From Flavobacteriales bacterium (GTDB lineage: Bacteria > Bacteroidota > Bacteroidia > Flavobacteriales_F > PHOS-HE28), in assembly GCA_019638115.1 (NCBI GenBank), contig JAHBUK010000002.1, forward strand, positions 565,867-629,866: a DNA stretch of 64,000 nt, given 5' to 3'. Within the stretch, counting starts at the first letter, position 1, and each line of letters begins with the position of its first letter. This document shows positions 61,601 through 64,000 of the stretch, one piece after another. Made by a program: the position numbers and the translations under genes. The notes below the pieces were generated by a model. That model worked only from the letters and a program-made list of their open reading frames with translations. It did not search any database and was not told where the DNA came from.

Positions 61601-62511
61601 CAGTACACGCCGGGTTGGTGCCAATGCGGCAAACGATGTTCGCGCGGGTTGACGGAAGAGTACGGGTCGAAGAAGCGCCCGGTGGGCGGACCTCCCGGTC
61701 CGCCACCATTTCCTCCACCGGAGCGCACCGGCGGACCGGGAGGTCCGCCTACCGTATCCCTCACCAGCTTCCACTCGAAAATGTTCCGATTCACCATGTT
61801 CCAGGTCACACCATACTTGAAGCCGATGGCGTCGGTGGCGGTGAAAAGCTGCTGCGGCACCATCACCTCGGGCGTTTCGCGCTGGTAGCGGCGCAGCTGG
61901 TCAATGCCCAGGGCGATGCCCTCGTCCTTGGTGGCGTTCTTGCACTCCACCACCAGCACGGGGATGCCGTTGATGAGGAACACCACATCCTGCCGCGTAG
62001 TGTGGTGGCCGTTGTTGGTCACCCACTCCTCGGTGACCTCGTAGACGTTGTTGTCCTGGGGTGGCGGACCTCCCGGTCCGCCCGAAACACTGCCCGTGCC
62101 GGTGCTCTGTGGCGGAGCGGGAGCTCCGCCTACCGAAGGCCCGCCGATCGCCGAATAATCGATGAGCACCAGGTCGCGCTCGCGGTTCTCTTCGTGGTCG
62201 AAGAACTTGCCCTGGTTGCGCAGGTGGGCCAGGAACTCGCGGTTGCCGTAGATGTCCGCGTGCAGGTGGCGCAGCTTGCCGGGCAGGGCGCCGGGGGCAT
62301 CAGTGTAGCGTGGGTTGAAGCGCCGCACTTGGGCGTGCAGCAGCTCGTCGAAGAAGAGCGAAGCGTTGCGCGCCCGTTCACTGCCCTGTGCAGCGGCATC
62401 GAAACCCCGGCGCCGCTCCGCTTCCTCGCGCGGCACCACGGCCCAGCCCAGCTCCTGCGCATAGGCCAGGATGCGCGCTTGTACGGTCTTGTGTTCGCCG
62501 GGGGTGGGCAT
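58678..62511 (-). CDS. hsdR: Type I restriction endonuclease subunit R with nested RAYT domain
   Basis: 1277 residues. The nuclease domain has D175, E189 and K191 (in VVECKNA); the helicase has TQGSGKT (592-598), DEAH (690-693) and GFTGTP (715-720); the C-terminal helical domain is complete. Two stretches do not belong: residues about 122-153 (IGGPSVGGAPAPP...SGGPGGPPP), and about 255-527, where GGPPGPP runs flank a whole Y1/HUH transposase domain with MPNHVHV (H398, H400) and DYIRNNP (probable catalytic Tyr458). They are encoded by REP-like palindromes and a RAYT inserted in frame. The start overlaps the upstream ATPase stop (TAATG). hsdM and hsdS are not in the window. Confidence 0.92.
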   Translation of the reverse strand: MPTPGEHKTVQARILAYAQELGWAVVPREEAERRRGFDAAAQGSERARNASLFFDELLHAQVRRFNPRYTDAPGALPGKLRHLHADIYGNREFLAHLRNQGKFFDHEENRERDLVLIDYSAIGGPSVGGAPAPPQSTGTGSVSGGPGGPPPQDNNVYEVTEEWVTNNGHHTTRQDVVFLINGIPVLVVECKNATKDEGIALGIDQLRRYQRETPEVMVPQQLFTATDAIGFKYGVTWNMVNRNIFEWKLVRDTVGGPPGPPVRSGGGNGGGPGGPPTGRFFDPYSSVNPREHRLPHWHQPGVYCSVTWRMGDSLPREVLDEWTAERNAWLRAHPEPWTEATELEYFDRFSRRMDKWLDAGKGSCPFRDPSLARIVGDTLQHFDGQHFELVSYVVMPNHVHVLFRPLGYHTVGDIVKSWKSFSAREVNKRLGKSGALWMDDYWDRLIRNEDHFEQVLDYIRNNPTESGLKAGEFLFYEKDELTVGGPPGPPMGAGEPPPVGGPTGPPHSSASAGFSGGPGGPPTYTPGRLEAKVKTFCAIPQVLALLKDYIVFAEKDEELNKFILRQHQTTAVERVVHRALDPVKRRGLVWHTQGSGKTFTMIKAAEQLFKAPEADKPTVLLMIDRNELEDQMLKNLAALGLGNVEHAESISKLNRLLKDDYRGIVVCMVHKFRDMPANINTRKNIYVLIDEAHRTTGGDLGNFLMAGLPNASYLGFTGTPIDKTAYGRGTFKTFGGEDDKGYLHKYSIADSIADGTTLPLYYNLAPNELLVPHDTLDKEFLSLAEAEGLADIEHLNKVLDRAVNLKNFLKGKERIRKVAEFVARHYTENVEPLGYKAFLVGVDREACALYKHALDEFLPAEYSGVVYTGNNNDSTTLKAFHLDEKKERQIRKAFTKLDQQPKILIVTEKLLTGYDAPVLYAMYLDKPMRDHTLLQAIARVNRPYENEQAEMVKPHGFVLDFVGIFDKLEKALAFDSEEINAIVKDIALLKGLFKNKMEQKVPAYLQLIGGRFDDRDVDGLIEHFRDPERRKEFFKEYKEVEMLYEIISPDAFLRPYIDTYATLSAIYQVVRKAYTKRVEVDREFQRKTAALVQQNITVGDVSAPMEFVPINERTIELIKQKHAGDGTKVINLIKSIEKHADEHSDDPYLIAMAERARAVQESFESRQTSTADALADLMKEVELNEQRKQEQAAKGFDGLTYFVYRTLLDAKVNDAEAVSRKIKEAFVAFPHWKTSEKDLRELRKKVTFAIYAQLDDLDQVTRVVDGLFTLLEKADRI
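60947..61754 (-). mobile_element. RAYT (REP-associated tyrosine transposase) flanked by REP-like palindromes, inside hsdR
   Basis: The left border has palindromes at 60947-60966, 60995-61014 and 61043-61062 and the right border at 61685-61704 and 61730-61749, all variants of GGCGGACC-(TCCC or GGGA or GGTA)-GGTCCGCC; several carry a TACCG tail. Between them (about 61066-61684) is the Y1 transposase region, with sequence motifs of standalone RAYTs (FFDPYSS...PHWHQPGVYCSVTWRMGD, MPNHVHVLFRPLG, YWDRLIRNEDHF). It reads in the same strand and frame as hsdR and has no stop codon. An internal ATG at 61584 could give an independent product. Confidence 0.85.
62063..62135. repeat. Pair of REP-like palindromes in the hsdR nuclease region
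   Basis: GGCGGACCTCCCGGTCCGCC (62063-62082) and GGCGGAGCGGGAGCTCCGCC (62111-62130, followed by TACCG) face each other 28 bases apart. The second differs from the consensus at two positions that pair with each other, so the palindrome is kept. The pair is translated as glycine/proline-rich sequence in hsdR. Confidence 0.88.
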
Positions 62512-64000
62512 TAAGCCTTGGCTTTAGCAGCTTTTGCAGCCTTAATCAACTTACGTCGATTCATCGTGGCTTCAACCAATGCCTTCAGCGAAGCAATATC
62601 ATTCGCAAGTTCCGCAGGTGTGGGCACCGGCGCCGCTTTAGCCGAGGAAGGATCGTGTGCTGATACTACATCACTGCTACGGGAGTGCAGCTTGTCGATC
62701 ATCTCGTATTCACGTTGGTCAAAGCCGACAACTTCTTCGAGAGCATCAACCCGGATCCAATCTCTATAGCGTTTCACTGCCCCATTGAAGACAACATCCT
62801 GAATCACACGCTCAAGAGTTGCCCGTAATCCATCGTAAGCGCTCCGCATGTTGCGGATATCCTCTTCTCCAGGATAGGCAGGCCATGCCTTTGCCAGTTT
62901 CGTCTGTGTCTTCTCTAGCTTGTCAATGCGCTCTTTGTAGCCTTGATGGTCCCAAGGCAAACCGCTCATTACATTGCCAGGGGTAGAGTTGAGCCATTGC
63001 AAATGGCTGCTGTTGCTTGGGATTCCGGCTGCCTCAATCTCGTCAGACAGTTGACCAAGGAATGAAGTGTCATGCGTGAAAACTATTACTTGCCTCTTCC
63101 TAGCCTCTTCAACTAAGCGCCTTGCGACGTCGCGTCTTTTCCAATGATCCAGAGACGACACGGGGTCGTCAAACACGATACCACAGGTATGGTTGGCCAA
63201 TGACAATTCCGCAAAGAAAGACGCCAGTGCTATCGATCTCTGTTCACCCTCGCTCAGTATCTCATCGAGCTTCTTTGCCGTTGGCATGTCGAGTACAAGT
63301 TGAAGAAGCATCTTTCCCCTATCATTCCTCTCCTTGAGCTTGGTCCTTATGTGTGTCACATTCAACTTGACCAGTTCCGCATCAAGTGCGTCCTTGAGGT
63401 CTTTAGACACAGCGGAACTTGCAAGCTCTTTGGCCTTGCGGGAAATCGCAGTAGTTCCCAGTCCCGACTTTGCATCCTCAAGTAACTTGCGCGTCTTCAT
63501 TCGTTGCAGAAGATCAAGCATAGGCTGAAGGATCTGCGCTAAAGCCTGTCTACTTGCCAACTCATTGCGTTCCGCTTCTAGCATCTTCTTGGCCTCCGGA
63601 TCCGAAGCCTTCATGTATGAGCGCGCAAGAATCAGTTGGCGCGCCGCTAAGGACCGAATAGAAGACCTTGGGCAGGGCGCTAATGCAGGAACATTTAGCC
63701 AGGAATGCGTTTCTAGGGATGCAAGCATCCAATCCCTTCGCTTCACAATGCTCTCTGCCCAATTATCGATACTAATAGCCAAGGCCTCATCATGGGTGGC
63801 AATCTCCGCTCTCAGGGTAGCATCCATGCCAACGGACATACTGGCTGCTTCGATCTTACCCTTCGCAACATTTAATGCGTCAGCTGCCTCCTTCGCCTTC
63901 TTGGAAACATCATCCTTGACGTATTTCTCAAATCGCTTCAACCTGTCTGCGCCATCATTCAGAACTTCTTGGCACAGAGGGCACACGGCTGCATTATCCG
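62511..64000 (-). CDS. Zn-hook AAA/ABC ATPase of restriction locus, RloC-like (5' end outside window)
   Basis: The frame is open to the window edge; the first visible residues include CPLCQ, a zinc-hook at the tip of a coiled-coil, followed by helical segments. The ABC signature is LSEGEQRS (244-251 from the first GTG at 63986), Walker B VFDDPVSSLDH (271-281) and the H-loop VIVFTHDTSFL. The N-terminal Walker A half lies outside. The C-terminal region has R388-x-x-x-E392 and later histidines (H434, H444), compatible with but not proof of the Arg-Glu-His triad of PrrC/RloC anticodon nucleases. The stop overlaps the hsdR start, typical of defence genes embedded in type I systems. Confidence 0.75.
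   Translation of the reverse strand, partial: DNAAVCPLCQEVLNDGADRLKRFEKYVKDDVSKKAKEAADALNVAKGKIEAASMSVGMDATLRAEIATHDEALAISIDNWAESIVKRRDWMLASLETHSWLNVPALAPCPRSSIRSLAARQLILARSYMKASDPEAKKMLEAERNELASRQALAQILQPMLDLLQRMKTRKLLEDAKSGLGTTAISRKAKELASSAVSKDLKDALDAELVKLNVTHIRTKLKERNDRGKMLLQLVLDMPTAKKLDEILSEGEQRSIALASFFAELSLANHTCGIVFDDPVSSLDHWKRRDVARRLVEEARKRQVIVFTHDTSFLGQLSDEIEAAGIPSNSSHLQWLNSTPGNVMSGLPWDHQGYKERIDKLEKTQTKLAKAWPAYPGEEDIRNMRSAYDGLRATLERVIQDVVFNGAVKRYRDWIRVDALEEVVGFDQREYEMIDKLHSRSSDVVSAHDPSSAKAAPVPTPAELANDIASLKALVEATMNRRKLIKAAKAAKAKA

Overview
The window looks like chromosome from a GC-rich (about 60% by eye) member of the Bacteroidota, probably Flavobacteriales-like. The evidence is two proteins ending in type IX secretion (T9SS) type-A sorting domains, a TonB-dependent receptor with an N-terminal carboxypeptidase-like domain, Bacteroidota-type families (DUF3078, DUF3667, DUF4197), TAnnTTTG-type promoter boxes, and many ATGA/TGATG gene overlaps with weak ribosome binding sites. 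No species is claimed.

Layout. 1-6822: a tightly packed forward glycan operon (FkbM methyltransferase cut by the left edge, polysaccharide deacetylase, four glycosyltransferases, O-antigen-ligase-like membrane protein). 6899-8275: a class III nucleotide cyclase on the reverse strand. 8409-12313: DegT aminotransferase, initiating sugar transferase, small membrane protein, GT-C transferase. 12317-18018: mostly reverse-strand housekeeping and hypothetical genes. 18064-23184: a second glycan block (membrane-bound 4,6-dehydratase, methyltransferase, epimerase, GT4). 23181-26055: gcvT, comB and a zinc phospholipase-like protein, coupled by ATGA overlaps. 26072-33464: fatty-acid hydroxylase, tRNA-Val, DUF3078 protein, GT39 protein, smpB, NHL-repeat T9SS protein, esterase. 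33465-34930: an AT-rich, cassette-like insertion carrying a TIR-2TM gene, next to a fossil fragment of the neighbouring ZIP gene. 34935-38800: metal module (ZIP transporter, DtxR/MntR regulator, TonB receptor). 38806-48217: DUF3667 protein, pyrD, HMG-CoA lyase-like protein, membrane and metallophosphoesterase proteins, a second T9SS protein. 48289-54854: M16 peptidase, two GT4 enzymes, a VapBC-like toxin-antitoxin pair and a WcaF-like acetyltransferase. 54866-58369: small hypothetical genes between dense repeats. 58370-64000: part of a type I restriction locus (YgjP-like peptidase, hsdR, Zn-hook ATPase cut by the right edge).

The glycan genes together encode lipid-linked sugar initiation, nucleotide-sugar dehydration, epimerisation and amination, chain extension, trimming or acetylation, and ligation or polymerisation: a surface polysaccharide pathway split over several blocks.

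Most unusual are repeat-type elements that invade protein-coding genes without breaking the frame. hsdR carries seven REP-like palindromes and a complete REP-associated tyrosine transposase (RAYT) domain as an in-frame nested insert. pyrD and the cyclase each carry an in-frame hairpin element built of 7-nt units. A second candidate for a new system is the TIR-2TM gene, bordered by GTTGGGC and GCCCAAC boxes like an integron gene cassette.
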